From an uncultured Lachnoclostridium sp. (GTDB lineage: Bacteria > Bacillota > Clostridia > Lachnospirales > Lachnospiraceae), in NCBI GenBank assembly GCA_930986645.1, contig CAKNJS010000018.1, forward strand, positions 1 to 45,564: DNA of 45,564 bases, in the 5' to 3' direction. Positions 33,951 through 42,264 of the stretch are shown here, one piece after another. Numbering within the stretch: the first letter of the stretch is position 1; each line of letters opens with the position of its first letter. A model generated the notes under the pieces. The model was given only the letters and a program-made list of their open reading frames with translations, was not told the DNA's origin and ran no database searches. The position numbers and the translations under genes are program-made.

Positions 33951-35156
33951 CTATGTATGGAGTTCAGAGTGTGAATCGCAAAACGATCTCATATAGAATG
34001 CCGCCAGCAGTTCAAACCGATCCTGCACGTTATCAAGGGGCAGCCCCAGTGTTTCTCTGAGAATCCGGACGCGGTAGTTGACGGTATTTCTATGGCAGAA
34101 CATTGCCTCGGCAATCTTCTGAATGCTTCCGTTGCAGAGCAGGTACTGATACAGCGTTTCCAGACAGCAGCTTTTATGCGCTTTGTCATATGCAAGAACG
34201 GGGCCCAGCTTTTCCCGCCAGTAGTTGTTCAGAATACTTTGATCCGTGACAGAGAAAAGTATTTTATAAAATCCCAGATCATCAAAAGCGTGGAAAATCT
34301 CTCCGGCAGCAGAACATGCGGCCAGAGCAGACCGGGCCTGTGAAAAACTGCGCGGGAAATCACTGAGCCCTGAAACAGAACCCAGTCCGGAGCGGATGAC
34401 CCAGTGAGAAAATGATCGGCTGATACGGCAGGCAAACTCCCGCACTGCATCTTTCAGTCCGGCAGGTGCCCCGGCTTCTGAGACAGAATGTTCCGATTTG
34501 TCCGTACAGGGAAGGACGACAAGGATGTCCTCTCGAAAACGGCACATATGACTGCCGGGAAAATGAACTTTGAGTTCCAGTTTTACAGCGGTTTCAAGCC
34601 GCTGTTTTTCCAGTTCCGGGCCATTTGCACTTATACAGCATGCCAGATAATAGGAGTCTGGTGAGAAGCCGCTGCGTGTGAGAACACTTACAGCATGTTC
34701 CGGGTCGGAACCGCTGATCAGATCCAGAAACGCTTCGGTAACAGTGTCAGAGGACTGGGTATCCCGGAAAATCCGGTTATAGTAGTTGCGGGTGATATCG
34801 TAAATATGGATTTCCCATGGCATGGTAAAGAGCGGGTAGGAGTGTTCCTCGCAAAAGGTTCGGATTTCCGGAGTGATATCATCTTCGGAGAGATACATCC
34901 CCGTGTTAAGGATAAGACCGCAGGTGCCTTGACGGAACAGTTCGCAGATGAAATCAGAGAGCCATCCGGGGGATGCCTGCTTCCCCATTCCGGTAGTAAT
35001 GATCAGCTCGCCGCCGTGCAGAAATCCGGTCGTAGCAATATCTTCCGCCACATAGACCCAATTCATGAGACGGTTCAGACCGCCGGCTCCGCAGACCAGT
35101 CTCAGTTGGAACATATTTTTTGTTTCAGAATAAATATCTTGCAGTAATAATGACAT
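33951..35156 (-). CDS. PucR-family transcriptional regulator
   Basis: A 401-residue protein. Residues 1-125 match the PucR N-terminal ligand domain (GLNRLMNWVYVAEDIATTGFLHGGELIITTG). The C-terminus is the PucR helix-turn-helix (YLLCNGSIQKIAEAMFCHRNTVNYRVRILRETLGL). The ATG at 35156 sits behind GGAGGTTCC, and the longer frame from 35216 lacks a ribosome site. PucR proteins sense purine or amino-acid catabolites. It is divergent from the first aminotransferase, which makes that gene its likely target. GTGCA half-sites recur between them. Confidence 0.87.
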   Translation of the reverse strand: MSLLLQDIYSETKNMFQLRLVCGAGGLNRLMNWVYVAEDIATTGFLHGGELIITTGMGKQASPGWLSDFICELFRQGTCGLILNTGMYLSEDDITPEIRTFCEEHSYPLFTMPWEIHIYDITRNYYNRIFRDTQSSDTVTEAFLDLISGSDPEHAVSVLTRSGFSPDSYYLACCISANGPELEKQRLETAVKLELKVHFPGSHMCRFREDILVVLPCTDKSEHSVSEAGAPAGLKDAVREFACRISRSFSHWVIRSGLGSVSGLSDFPRSFSQARSALAACSAAGEIFHAFDDLGFYKILFSVTDQSILNNYWREKLGPVLAYDKAHKSCCLETLYQYLLCNGSIQKIAEAMFCHRNTVNYRVRILRETLGLPLDNVQDRFELLAAFYMRSFCDSHSELHT

Positions 35157-35267
35157 ATGGAACCTCCGCATAATTTTACTGCAAGAATAGCATGGAAATA
35201 GTGCATGCGTCAACAAAATTTATGCTGAGAGCACAAATGTGAAGGCGATATTCGTGCACTCAGGCTA

Positions 35268-35296
35268 TTGGCACAGATGGCTCATTGTGCAATACT
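35268..35296 (+). promoter_or_regulatory. Promoter of the first aminotransferase
   Basis: TTGGCA (35268-35273), 17 bases and AATACT (35291-35296). GTGCA occurs at 35201, 35254 and 35287, spaced 53 and 33 bases, which may be PucR half-sites. The start codon is 107 bases further on, with a terminator hairpin between. Confidence 0.5.
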
Positions 35297-35308
35297 TATA
35301 TACGAAAG

Positions 35309-35349
35309 AACGAGGAAGTGCTTTTGGGAGAAAGCCTTTCTCGTTTTTT
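35309..35349 (+). terminator. Leader terminator hairpin before the first aminotransferase
   Basis: AACGAG (35309-35314) pairs with CTCGTT (35340-35345). The stem continues with GAAG/CTTT and CTTT/AAAG pairs around a small bulge, and six T follow (35344-35349). No plus-strand gene lies upstream for 1.5 kb, so the hairpin acts on the aminotransferase transcript itself, starting about 6 bases after its start site. Confidence 0.65.
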
Positions 35350-35403
35350 GTTTACAGAAAACTTTGCGTGATAAAAAAGATACAGTGACAGGAGGATGGT
35401 ATT

Positions 35404-36756
35404 ATGCTTAGAACAGATTTGCCTGAGATTGTAACAGAGACGCTTCCGGGGCCGAAAGCGAAAGCAATGATTGAGAGAAGAAAAAATGCAGTGCCTTCAG
35501 CAATTGGCTGTGTTTATCCGGTGGTGATCGAGCGCGGCGAGGGCGCCATGGTGGAAGACGTGGATGGTAATAAATTTCTTGACTGGGTTGGCGGCGTAGG
35601 CGTCCTGAATATCGGATACTCACAGCCGGAGATCATAGAGGCGGTAAAAGAACAGTCGGACCGCTATTTTCACGGGATGTTCAATATTGTAACCCACGAG
35701 GGCTATGTGGCTCTTGCAGAAAAGCTGGCGCAGATCACACCGGTGAAGGGAGAAAAGAAAAAAGTATTCTTTGCAAACAGCGGCGCAGAGGCAGATGAGA
35801 ATGCAGTTAAAGCGGCGAAGGCGTATACAGGAAGACCGAACATTATCGTTTTCTCAGGAGCTTTCCACGGAAGAACATTACTGACAATGACCATGACGTC
35901 CAAGAAGGCTTATACAACTGGACTTGGACCGCTGGCAACGGGAGTGTTCCGGGCAAAGTTTCCATACTACTACCGCAATCCGGAAGGCATGCCTCAGGAA
36001 AAAGCACTGGACTATTACATGCAGTCGATCGAGGATGTTTTTGAAGAATGCGGTGCGCCGGACACCATCGCGGCAATTGTAGTGGAACCGCTGCAGGGTG
36101 AGGGCGGATTTATCCCGGCACCCATTGAGTGGGTAAAAGCAGTAAGAAAAGTCTGTGATAAGTACGGCATTCTTCTGATCGCGGATGAAGTACAGAGCGG
36201 ATTCTGCAGGACCGGACGGATGTTTGCGTCTGAATACTGGAAAGAAGCGGGGGTAATGCCGGATATTCTGGCAACAGCAAAATCAATCGCGGCCGGTATT
36301 CCTCTCTCTGCAATCATTGCGGGGGAAGAGATTATGGAAGCCGTTGCTCCCGGAACTATCGGCGGAACATACTGCGGCAATCCTCTGGCATGTGCTGCGG
36401 CGCTGAAAACCATTGAAATCATGGAACGGGATCATCTTGCCGAGAGATCCTGTCAGATCGGAGAAAAGGTCACGGCACGTTATCGGGAGATGATGGAAAA
36501 ATATCCGGTAATCGGGGATGTCCGCGGACTTGGAGCCATGGTGGGCATCGAGTTTGTAAAAGATAAAGCGACAAAGGAGCCGGCTTCGGAGCTGACATCT
36601 GCTGTCGTGCAGGCATGTGCATCTATGGGACTGATCGTGGAGAGTGCCGGCACGTACCGTAATGTCATCCGCTTCCTTGCACCGCTGGTCATCACTGACG
36701 AACAGCTCGAGGCAGGCCTTGATATCTTTGAAAAAGCCGTTGAAATGTCTATTTAG
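35404..36756 (+). CDS. Class III aminotransferase (4-aminobutyrate-type)
   Basis: A 450-residue PLP aminotransferase. Asp261 in IADEVQSGFCRTGRMFA and Lys293 in ATAKSIAAGIP bind PLP. NSGAEADENAVKAA (125-138) and FHGRT mark the fold. VVEPLQGEGG fits enzymes that remove an omega-amino group, such as GabT. Likely reaction: GABA or a similar amino acid plus an oxo-acid gives a semialdehyde plus an amino acid. AGGAGG precedes the ATG by eight bases. It is divergent from PucR and followed by an XRE-cupin gene. Exact substrate uncertain. Confidence 0.87.
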   Translation: MLRTDLPEIVTETLPGPKAKAMIERRKNAVPSAIGCVYPVVIERGEGAMVEDVDGNKFLDWVGGVGVLNIGYSQPEIIEAVKEQSDRYFHGMFNIVTHEGYVALAEKLAQITPVKGEKKKVFFANSGAEADENAVKAAKAYTGRPNIIVFSGAFHGRTLLTMTMTSKKAYTTGLGPLATGVFRAKFPYYYRNPEGMPQEKALDYYMQSIEDVFEECGAPDTIAAIVVEPLQGEGGFIPAPIEWVKAVRKVCDKYGILLIADEVQSGFCRTGRMFASEYWKEAGVMPDILATAKSIAAGIPLSAIIAGEEIMEAVAPGTIGGTYCGNPLACAAALKTIEIMERDHLAERSCQIGEKVTARYREMMEKYPVIGDVRGLGAMVGIEFVKDKATKEPASELTSAVVQACASMGLIVESAGTYRNVIRFLAPLVITDEQLEAGLDIFEKAVEMSI

Positions 36757-36834
36757 CCGATTTATAATAATCCCGGAATCTCTCGATTAGAAAAGGTTGC
36801 AGTATGTGGTCTGTAACCGGAAAGGAGAGCAGGA

Positions 36835-37389
36835 ATGGATTATTTATCGCACAATGTTGCCGTTAATTTGAAGAGAATACGCAGGTCGAGGGGGATGAGT
36901 CTGGATCTGGCCGCAGAGCAGACCGGCGTAAGCAAGAGCATGCTTGCGCAGATTGAAAAAGATAAAGCCAATCCCTCTCTTGGCGTACTGGGGAAGATTT
37001 CCAGCGGACTGCGGGTAAAAGTAGAGGAGCTGTTGGGGCCGCCTCCGCTTAGCAGCAGCCAGGTCCGGGTTACCGATATGGTTCCCACAAAAGAGGTGGC
37101 GGGAAGGTATAAGGTCTGGACCTGTTTCCCTTATGAGGACAATCAGATCTTGGAAATCTACCGGATCGAAATCGAACCGGGATATACATATGAGAGCGGC
37201 GGGCATGGCGAGAAAACCATGGAATATATCTCCGTATCCGAAGGTGAGCTGGTCATACAGTGCGGTGACGAAAGGCACTGCCTGACGAAGGAGGATGTTC
37301 TGAGGTTTGAGACCGGTCAGACGCACAGTTACATCAATAAAGGAACGGAGAAAGTGAGCTTTCTGTGTGTGTTTATAGATCAACATTAG
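36835..37389 (+). CDS. XRE-family regulator with C-terminal cupin (PuuR-like)
   Basis: A 184-residue protein. Residues 8-65 form an XRE helix-turn-helix (LKRIRRSRGMSLDLAAEQTGVSKSMLAQIEKDKANPSLGVL). Residues 105-180 form a cupin barrel with EPGYTYESGGHGEKTMEYISVSEGEL. This layout is that of PuuR and related repressors of polyamine or amino-acid use. GGAAAGGAG precedes the ATG. It lies between the two aminotransferases. Three copies of ATGTACAATA in the following intergenic region are candidate binding sites. Confidence 0.88.
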   Translation: MDYLSHNVAVNLKRIRRSRGMSLDLAAEQTGVSKSMLAQIEKDKANPSLGVLGKISSGLRVKVEELLGPPPLSSSQVRVTDMVPTKEVAGRYKVWTCFPYEDNQILEIYRIEIEPGYTYESGGHGEKTMEYISVSEGELVIQCGDERHCLTKEDVLRFETGQTHSYINKGTEKVSFLCVFIDQH

Positions 37390-37390
37390 A

Positions 37391-37412
37391 ATGTACAATA
37401 TAATGTACAATA
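37391..37412. repeat. Two copies of ATGTACAATA just after the XRE-cupin gene
   Basis: ATGTACAATA occurs at 37391-37400 and 37403-37412, with a third copy at 37553-37562 over the start site of the next gene. They contain the palindromic core TGTACA. Likely operators. Confidence 0.55.
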
Positions 37413-37518
37413 AGACTCTAAATAGTACTTTTCTTGATTAAGAAATTACAGATTTATAATGTAAAAATCGTGTAAATATGTGGAATATTATAAAAAACAG
37501 ATATCTAAAGAAAAAATA

Positions 37519-37562
37519 TTGACATAAATAGGATTCCGTGATAATGTTATAAATGTACAATA
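37519..37562 (+). promoter_or_regulatory. Promoter of the second aminotransferase with operator copy
   Basis: TTGACA (37519-37524), 17 bases and TAATGT (37542-37547). The third ATGTACAATA (37553-37562) covers the predicted start site, where a bound repressor would block transcription. Confidence 0.65.
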
Positions 37563-37579
37563 TATTGAATAGAAAAAGA

Positions 37580-37626
37580 AAGGCGAAGGCGCTTATTTTA
37601 ATGAGCGTCTTCGCCTTTTTGTTTTT
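37580..37626 (+). terminator. Leader terminator hairpin before the second aminotransferase
   Basis: AAGGCGAAGGCGC (37580-37592) pairs with GCGTCTTCGCCTT (37605-37617) using one G-U pair, 13 bp, with a 12-base loop. TTTTTGTTTTT follows. It lies between the promoter at 37519 and the start at 37645. It may also end read-through from the XRE-cupin gene. Confidence 0.8.
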
Positions 37627-37644
37627 CAAGGAAGGGAGACAGCT

Positions 37645-38856
37645 ATGAGATTAAAAGACACAGGTTTAACAGTACAGGATATCAAGGACAAGGTAAACAA
37701 ATATATGATCGAGACATATGAACGTTTCGATTTTCTGGCGGAGACAGCAAAGGGAATGTACCTCTATGATGAAAAAGGAACACCCTATCTTGATTTTTAC
37801 GCAGGAATCGCCGTGAACTCTGCCGGAAACTGCAATGAGAAAGTTGTGGCAGCCGTGAAAGATCAGGTGGGCGATATCATGCACACCTTTAATTATCCGT
37901 ACACGATTCCTCAGGCTCTTCTGGCGGAAAAAATATGTACCACACTGGATATGGACAAGATCTTCTTCCAGAACTCCGGAACTGAGGCAAATGAGGCCAT
38001 GATTAAAATGGCGAGAAAGTACGGAGTGGAGAAATACGGCCCCCGCAGATATAATATCGTGACAGCTAAGGAATCCTTCCATGGACGTACCTTCGGATCT
38101 ATGAGCGCCACAGGACAGCCGGACAATGCATGTCAGGCAGGCTTCGGTGATATGACACCGGGATTCAGCTACGCGCCTTTCAATGATCTGAAAGCATTCG
38201 AGGAGGCATGCACAGAGGATACCATTGCGATCATGATAGAGCCGGTGCAGGGAGAAGGCGGCGTGCACCCGGCAACACAGGAATTCATGCAGGGACTCCG
38301 GAAACTGTGCGATGAGAGAGGCATGCTGCTGCTCCTTGACGAAGTGCAGACCGGATGGTGCAGAACCGGGGCAGTCATGTCCTATATGAATTACGGAATC
38401 AAGCCGGATATCGTATCTATGGCAAAGGCCATGGGAGGCGGAATGCCGATTGGAGCGATCTGCGCCACAGCAGAAGTGGCGGCAGCGTTTACTCCGGGAT
38501 CCCATGGATCTACATTCGGCGGAAGCCCGGTAAGCTGTGCAGCGTCACTTGCAGAGATTGACGAGCTTCTGAGCAGAGACCTGGCCGGAAACGCAAAAGA
38601 GATGGGAGCTTATTTCATGGAGGAACTGAAAAAACTTCCCCATGTAAAAGAAGTCAGAGGACAGGGACTGCTTGTAGGAGTTGAATTTGACGACACGGTC
38701 AACGCAGCAGAGATTAAACACGGATGTTTTGACAGAAAGCTTCTCGTAACTGCAATCGGAAGCAGCATTATCCGTATGGTGCCGCCGCTGATCCTGACAA
38801 AAGAGGACTGTGACAAGGCGTTTGCCATTCTGAAAGAAACCGTGGAAGCGCAGTAA
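37645..38856 (+). CDS. Class III aminotransferase (acetylornithine-type)
   Basis: A 403-residue PLP aminotransferase. NSGTEANEAMIKMARKYG lies at 110-127, Asp232 in LDEVQTGWCRTG, and Lys261 in MAKAMGGGMPIGA. Its overall length and IEPVQGEGGVHPA motif match acetylornithine/succinylornithine aminotransferases. No arginine genes are nearby, and the setting suggests an omega-amino acid or diamine as substrate. GGGAG precedes the ATG by eight bases. It heads the transcript that continues with the kinase-like gene and the permease-dehydrogenase fusion. Confidence 0.87.
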   Translation: MRLKDTGLTVQDIKDKVNKYMIETYERFDFLAETAKGMYLYDEKGTPYLDFYAGIAVNSAGNCNEKVVAAVKDQVGDIMHTFNYPYTIPQALLAEKICTTLDMDKIFFQNSGTEANEAMIKMARKYGVEKYGPRRYNIVTAKESFHGRTFGSMSATGQPDNACQAGFGDMTPGFSYAPFNDLKAFEEACTEDTIAIMIEPVQGEGGVHPATQEFMQGLRKLCDERGMLLLLDEVQTGWCRTGAVMSYMNYGIKPDIVSMAKAMGGGMPIGAICATAEVAAAFTPGSHGSTFGGSPVSCAASLAEIDELLSRDLAGNAKEMGAYFMEELKKLPHVKEVRGQGLLVGVEFDDTVNAAEIKHGCFDRKLLVTAIGSSIIRMVPPLILTKEDCDKAFAILKETVEAQ

Positions 38857-38904
38857 GCAGATCCGCGATCATAGATTAGTACGCACAAGGAAGGAGAATG
38901 ACAG

Positions 38905-39501
38905 ATGAGCCATTTTGTAATAACGCTGGGCTGCGAGTACGGCAGCGGGGGACCGGATATCGGCCGGATGATCGCCGATTCTCTGGGAATTGAATTCTAC
39001 GACAGAGATCTTATAGATAAAGTTGTGGATGAACTGGGCGTAGACCGGGAACTTGTGGAGAAAGCGGACACCGGAGACAAGGTCAGATATGAGTTTGACA
39101 CAAATCTGGGGCCTAGGTACGCAAACCTGACGAACCGGGTTATCGCTGCGCAATTTGATGTAATACGGAAGTTCGCAGATAAATCGTCCTGTCTGATCAT
39201 CGGACGATGCAGCGATTATGTTCTGAAAGACCGGGATGACTGCCTGAACGTTTTCGTTTATGCGCCGGAAGAGTACAGGATCCGCCATGTCATGGAACAG
39301 AAGCATATTAAAGAGAAAGAGGCCAGAGAACTGGTGAAATACAATGATGATATGCTCCATGCCAGATATAAGTATCTTACAGGAACATACCGGGGAGACA
39401 GACACAACCGTCATCTGCTGGTTGACAGCAGTGTCTTGGGATTGGAAAAGACGGCAAAGTATATTATGCAGTTTATTGATCTCAGATTTGAGGATATGTA
39501 G
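38905..39501 (+). CDS. Cytidylate-kinase-like protein
   Basis: A 198-residue P-loop protein. GCEYGSGGPDIGRMIAD (about 9-25) is the nucleotide loop of the cytidylate-kinase-like family; EFYDRDLIDKV follows. ADKSSCLIIGRCSDYVL and NVFVYAPEEYRIRHVM are the other recognised blocks. The Gly-Ser-Gly-Gly loop replaces the classical Lys-Ser/Thr, as is usual for this group, which probably binds a nucleotide but whose substrate is unproven. AAGGAG precedes the ATG. It lies 48 bases after the aminotransferase and 20 before the fusion gene, and recurs near amino-acid permeases in related bacteria as far as I recall. Confidence 0.8.
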   Translation: MSHFVITLGCEYGSGGPDIGRMIADSLGIEFYDRDLIDKVVDELGVDRELVEKADTGDKVRYEFDTNLGPRYANLTNRVIAAQFDVIRKFADKSSCLIIGRCSDYVLKDRDDCLNVFVYAPEEYRIRHVMEQKHIKEKEARELVKYNDDMLHARYKYLTGTYRGDRHNRHLLVDSSVLGLEKTAKYIMQFIDLRFEDM

Positions 39502-39521
39502 GGAGAAAGGAGCGGATGCAG

Positions 39522-42176
39522 ATGGAAAATAAGAAAAAGTCAGAATTTAATAAAGTGTTCAGCGCCTGGGATATCCTTGTAATCGCGTTCGGCGCCATGA
39601 TCGGATGGGGCTGGGTCGTATCTACCGGCGACTGGATCGAAACAGGCGGTGTGATCGGCGCAATCCTCGGATTTGTGATCGGCGGTATTATGATTTTCTT
39701 TGTAGGACTTACCTATGCGGAGCTTACAGCTGCTCTGCCACAGTGCGGCGGGGAGCATGTATTCAGTTTCCGAGCCATGGGACCGATCGGCTCCTATATC
39801 TGTACATGGGCCATTGTCCTTGGGTATGTCAGCGTTGTATGTTTTGAAGCCTGTGCGCTTCCAACGATTATTACATATATTTATCCGAATTTCCTTCAGG
39901 GATACATGTATACGGTAGCGGGATTTGATATTTACGCATCATGGGTTGCTGTTGCAGTGATTGTGGCGGTCTTTATTACCTATATCAATATAAGAGGCGC
40001 AAAGACCGCAGCCCTTCTGCAGACAGTCCTGACTGTTATAATCGGAGTGGTGGGCATTCTTCTGGTGGCAGCTTCTCTGTTCAGCGGGGATATGTCAAAT
40101 ATGGAGAATCAGCTTTTTGTCGGAAATACTGCCGGGACGATGGCACGGAACGTATTCGGGGTTGCAGCCCTGACGCCGTTCTTCTTTATCGGTTTTGATG
40201 TAATCCCGCAGGCTGCGGAAGAAATCAGTGTTCCGTTGAAAAAGATTGGCGGCATCATGATCCTTTCCATCCTTCTGGCTGTCGTGTTCTACGGTCTTGT
40301 GATTTTCGGAGTAGGCTATGTCATGAGTCCATCGGATATTGCGGCTTCTCAGGCGGGAACAGGGCTGGTGACAGCCGACGCTATGGCGAAAGCTTTCGGC
40401 AGCGAGATGATGTCAAGAGTGCTGATCATCGGAGGTATGTGCGGAATCATTACAAGCTGGAATTCCTTCCTGATCGGAGGAAGCCGCGCTATGTATTCTA
40501 TGGCGGAATCCTATATGATCCCGAAAGTATTTGCCACTCTTCACAAAAAGTATAAAACTCCTACTGTTGCGCTTTACCTGATCGGAGCATTATCCGTACT
40601 CGCACCTTTCTTCGGCAGGCAGATGCTTGTGTGGGTAGTGGATGCAGGAAACTTCGGATGCTGTCTTGCATACTGCATGGTAGCGCTTTCCTTCATCATT
40701 CTGCGTTCAAAAGAACCGGAATTGAAGAGACCGTATAAGGTAAAACACTATAAAATCGTAGGCGTAATCGCAGTGATCATGTCCGGTTTTATGGTAGCCA
40801 TGTATATTATCCCGAATTCCGGATGTTCGCTGGTGCCTCAGGAGTGGGTAATGGTCGGCGGATGGTCCCTGCTCGGAGTTGTATTCTTCATCATCTGTAA
40901 ACTGAAATATAAAGAAAAATTTGCTACTCTGGTAGACATTGTTGATGAGGATGAAATAGAAGAGAAGAAAGAAGCTGAAAGTGCTGTGGCAGCAGCTGTT
41001 TCCATTGCGAAGAGCAAAGAAGCGGCAGTCGAAGCGGAAGCAGATATTGTCTTCTCATATTATCTTCCGGTAAATATTGAGTTCGGATGTGGAAAAGTGG
41101 ATCAGGCGGGCAGTCTGGCGAAGCCGTACGGAAAGAATGCCCTGATTGTTACAGGCCGCAGCAGTGCGAAGAAGTCCGGACTCTATGACAGGGTGGCAGC
41201 CAGTCTGGATGCGGCGGGCATGACCCATCTGCTCTTTGACAAAGTAACCCAGAATCCGCTGACAACTACAGCTGAGGAAGGAGCGGCATATGCAAAAGAG
41301 CACGGATGCGATGTGATCCTTGCAATCGGCGGAGGAAGCGTTATGGACTGCGCCAAAGCAATCGCGTTTCTGGCTGTAAATTCGGGAAATATCAACGATT
41401 ACATTTTCAACAGGCTGACCAGCGATAAAGCCCTGCCGATCATCTTGATTCCCACTACCTGCGGAACCGGATCGGAAGGCAATGGGTTTGCGGTTCTTAC
41501 CAATCCCGAGAATGGGGACAAAAAATCCCTTCGATGCAATGCAATTGTTCCGAAGGTATCCATTGTAGATCCGAAGTGCATGATGACCATGCCGAAAAAG
41601 GTACTGGCATCCGTCGGATTTGACGCGCTGTGCCATTGTATGGAAGCATACACTTCAAAGATTGCCCAGCCGTTTACAGACGCGCTCTGTGAATATGCAA
41701 TGAACCTGATCGCTCATAATCTTGTAAAGGTTTACCGGGGCGAAGGGGATAAAAGAGCATGGGAGAAACTTACTCTTGCAAGCACTATCGGAGGCATGGT
41801 GATCAATACGGCGGGAGTTACGCTGGCTCATGGAATGGAACATCCGGCAAGCGGACTGAAAGATATCGTTCACGGTCAGGGTCTGGCAGCGCTTACGCCT
41901 GCGGTGATCGAGGCTTCACAGAAAGGCAGTCATTTTAAATTTGCGAAGATTGCGAGAATCTTCGGAGGAATTACTGCGGAAGACTGTGCACCTGCAATCC
42001 GTATGCTCCTTAAGGATCTGGATCTTACCTGTACCCTGTCTGATCTGGGACTGGAAGAGAAAGATATTCCTTGGATGGCTGAGAACTGTATGAAAGTTTC
42101 CGCAGCAGGCGTGGCGAATAATCCGGTGGTATTCACTGAGGAAGAGATTGCAGAGATTTACCGCGCCTCAATGTAA
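39522..42176 (+). CDS. Fusion of an APC-family amino-acid permease and an iron-dependent alcohol dehydrogenase
   Basis: One uninterrupted frame of 885 residues. Residues 1 to about 462 are an APC-superfamily permease with about 12 helices. It opens FSAWDILVIAFGAMIGWGWV (helix 1), has EHVFSFRAMGPIGSY, and has IGFDVIPQAAEEISVP in the middle. Residues about 463-510 are a charged Glu/Lys/Ala linker. From about 511 there is a complete Fe-ADH: NAD loop GGGSVMDCAKA (603-613), PTTCGTGSE (644-652), and metal ligands Asp701, His705, His770 and His784 with family spacing. AAAGGAG fits the ATG at 39522 best; ATG 39516 is six bases upstream. The two class III aminotransferases upstream would supply the aldehyde. 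The substrate is inferred only. Confidence 0.92.
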   Translation: MENKKKSEFNKVFSAWDILVIAFGAMIGWGWVVSTGDWIETGGVIGAILGFVIGGIMIFFVGLTYAELTAALPQCGGEHVFSFRAMGPIGSYICTWAIVLGYVSVVCFEACALPTIITYIYPNFLQGYMYTVAGFDIYASWVAVAVIVAVFITYINIRGAKTAALLQTVLTVIIGVVGILLVAASLFSGDMSNMENQLFVGNTAGTMARNVFGVAALTPFFFIGFDVIPQAAEEISVPLKKIGGIMILSILLAVVFYGLVIFGVGYVMSPSDIAASQAGTGLVTADAMAKAFGSEMMSRVLIIGGMCGIITSWNSFLIGGSRAMYSMAESYMIPKVFATLHKKYKTPTVALYLIGALSVLAPFFGRQMLVWVVDAGNFGCCLAYCMVALSFIILRSKEPELKRPYKVKHYKIVGVIAVIMSGFMVAMYIIPNSGCSLVPQEWVMVGGWSLLGVVFFIICKLKYKEKFATLVDIVDEDEIEEKKEAESAVAAAVSIAKSKEAAVEAEADIVFSYYLPVNIEFGCGKVDQAGSLAKPYGKNALIVTGRSSAKKSGLYDRVAASLDAAGMTHLLFDKVTQNPLTTTAEEGAAYAKEHGCDVILAIGGGSVMDCAKAIAFLAVNSGNINDYIFNRLTSDKALPIILIPTTCGTGSEGNGFAVLTNPENGDKKSLRCNAIVPKVSIVDPKCMMTMPKKVLASVGFDALCHCMEAYTSKIAQPFTDALCEYAMNLIAHNLVKVYRGEGDKRAWEKLTLASTIGGMVINTAGVTLAHGMEHPASGLKDIVHGQGLAALTPAVIEASQKGSHFKFAKIARIFGGITAEDCAPAIRMLLKDLDLTCTLSDLGLEEKDIPWMAENCMKVSAAGVANNPVVFTEEEIAEIYRASM

Positions 42177-42195
42177 AGAAATAAACGAATAGAGT

Positions 42196-42228
42196 ATGCG
42201 GGCTGTCATGTGATGTGGCGGCCCGCAT
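42196..42228 (+). terminator. Hairpin after the permease-dehydrogenase gene
   Basis: ATGCGGGC (42196-42203) pairs exactly with GCCCGCAT (42221-42228). It lies 20 bases past the stop codon. No T-run follows, so termination would be weak or partial. Confidence 0.4.
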
Positions 42229-42264
42229 TGTCAGTTAAAACAAAATCAGAGAGAGGAGAATATT

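Noticed and set aside
33833..34060. 75-codon plus-strand open frame between YolD and PucR
   Set aside because: No ribosome site or recognisable sequence, and its 3' half is antisense to the conserved PucR helix-turn-helix region.
35265..35295. TTGGCAC followed by GC, like a sigma-54 promoter
   Set aside because: The GG to GC spacing is 8 instead of 10 bases, and the TTGC block is not present.
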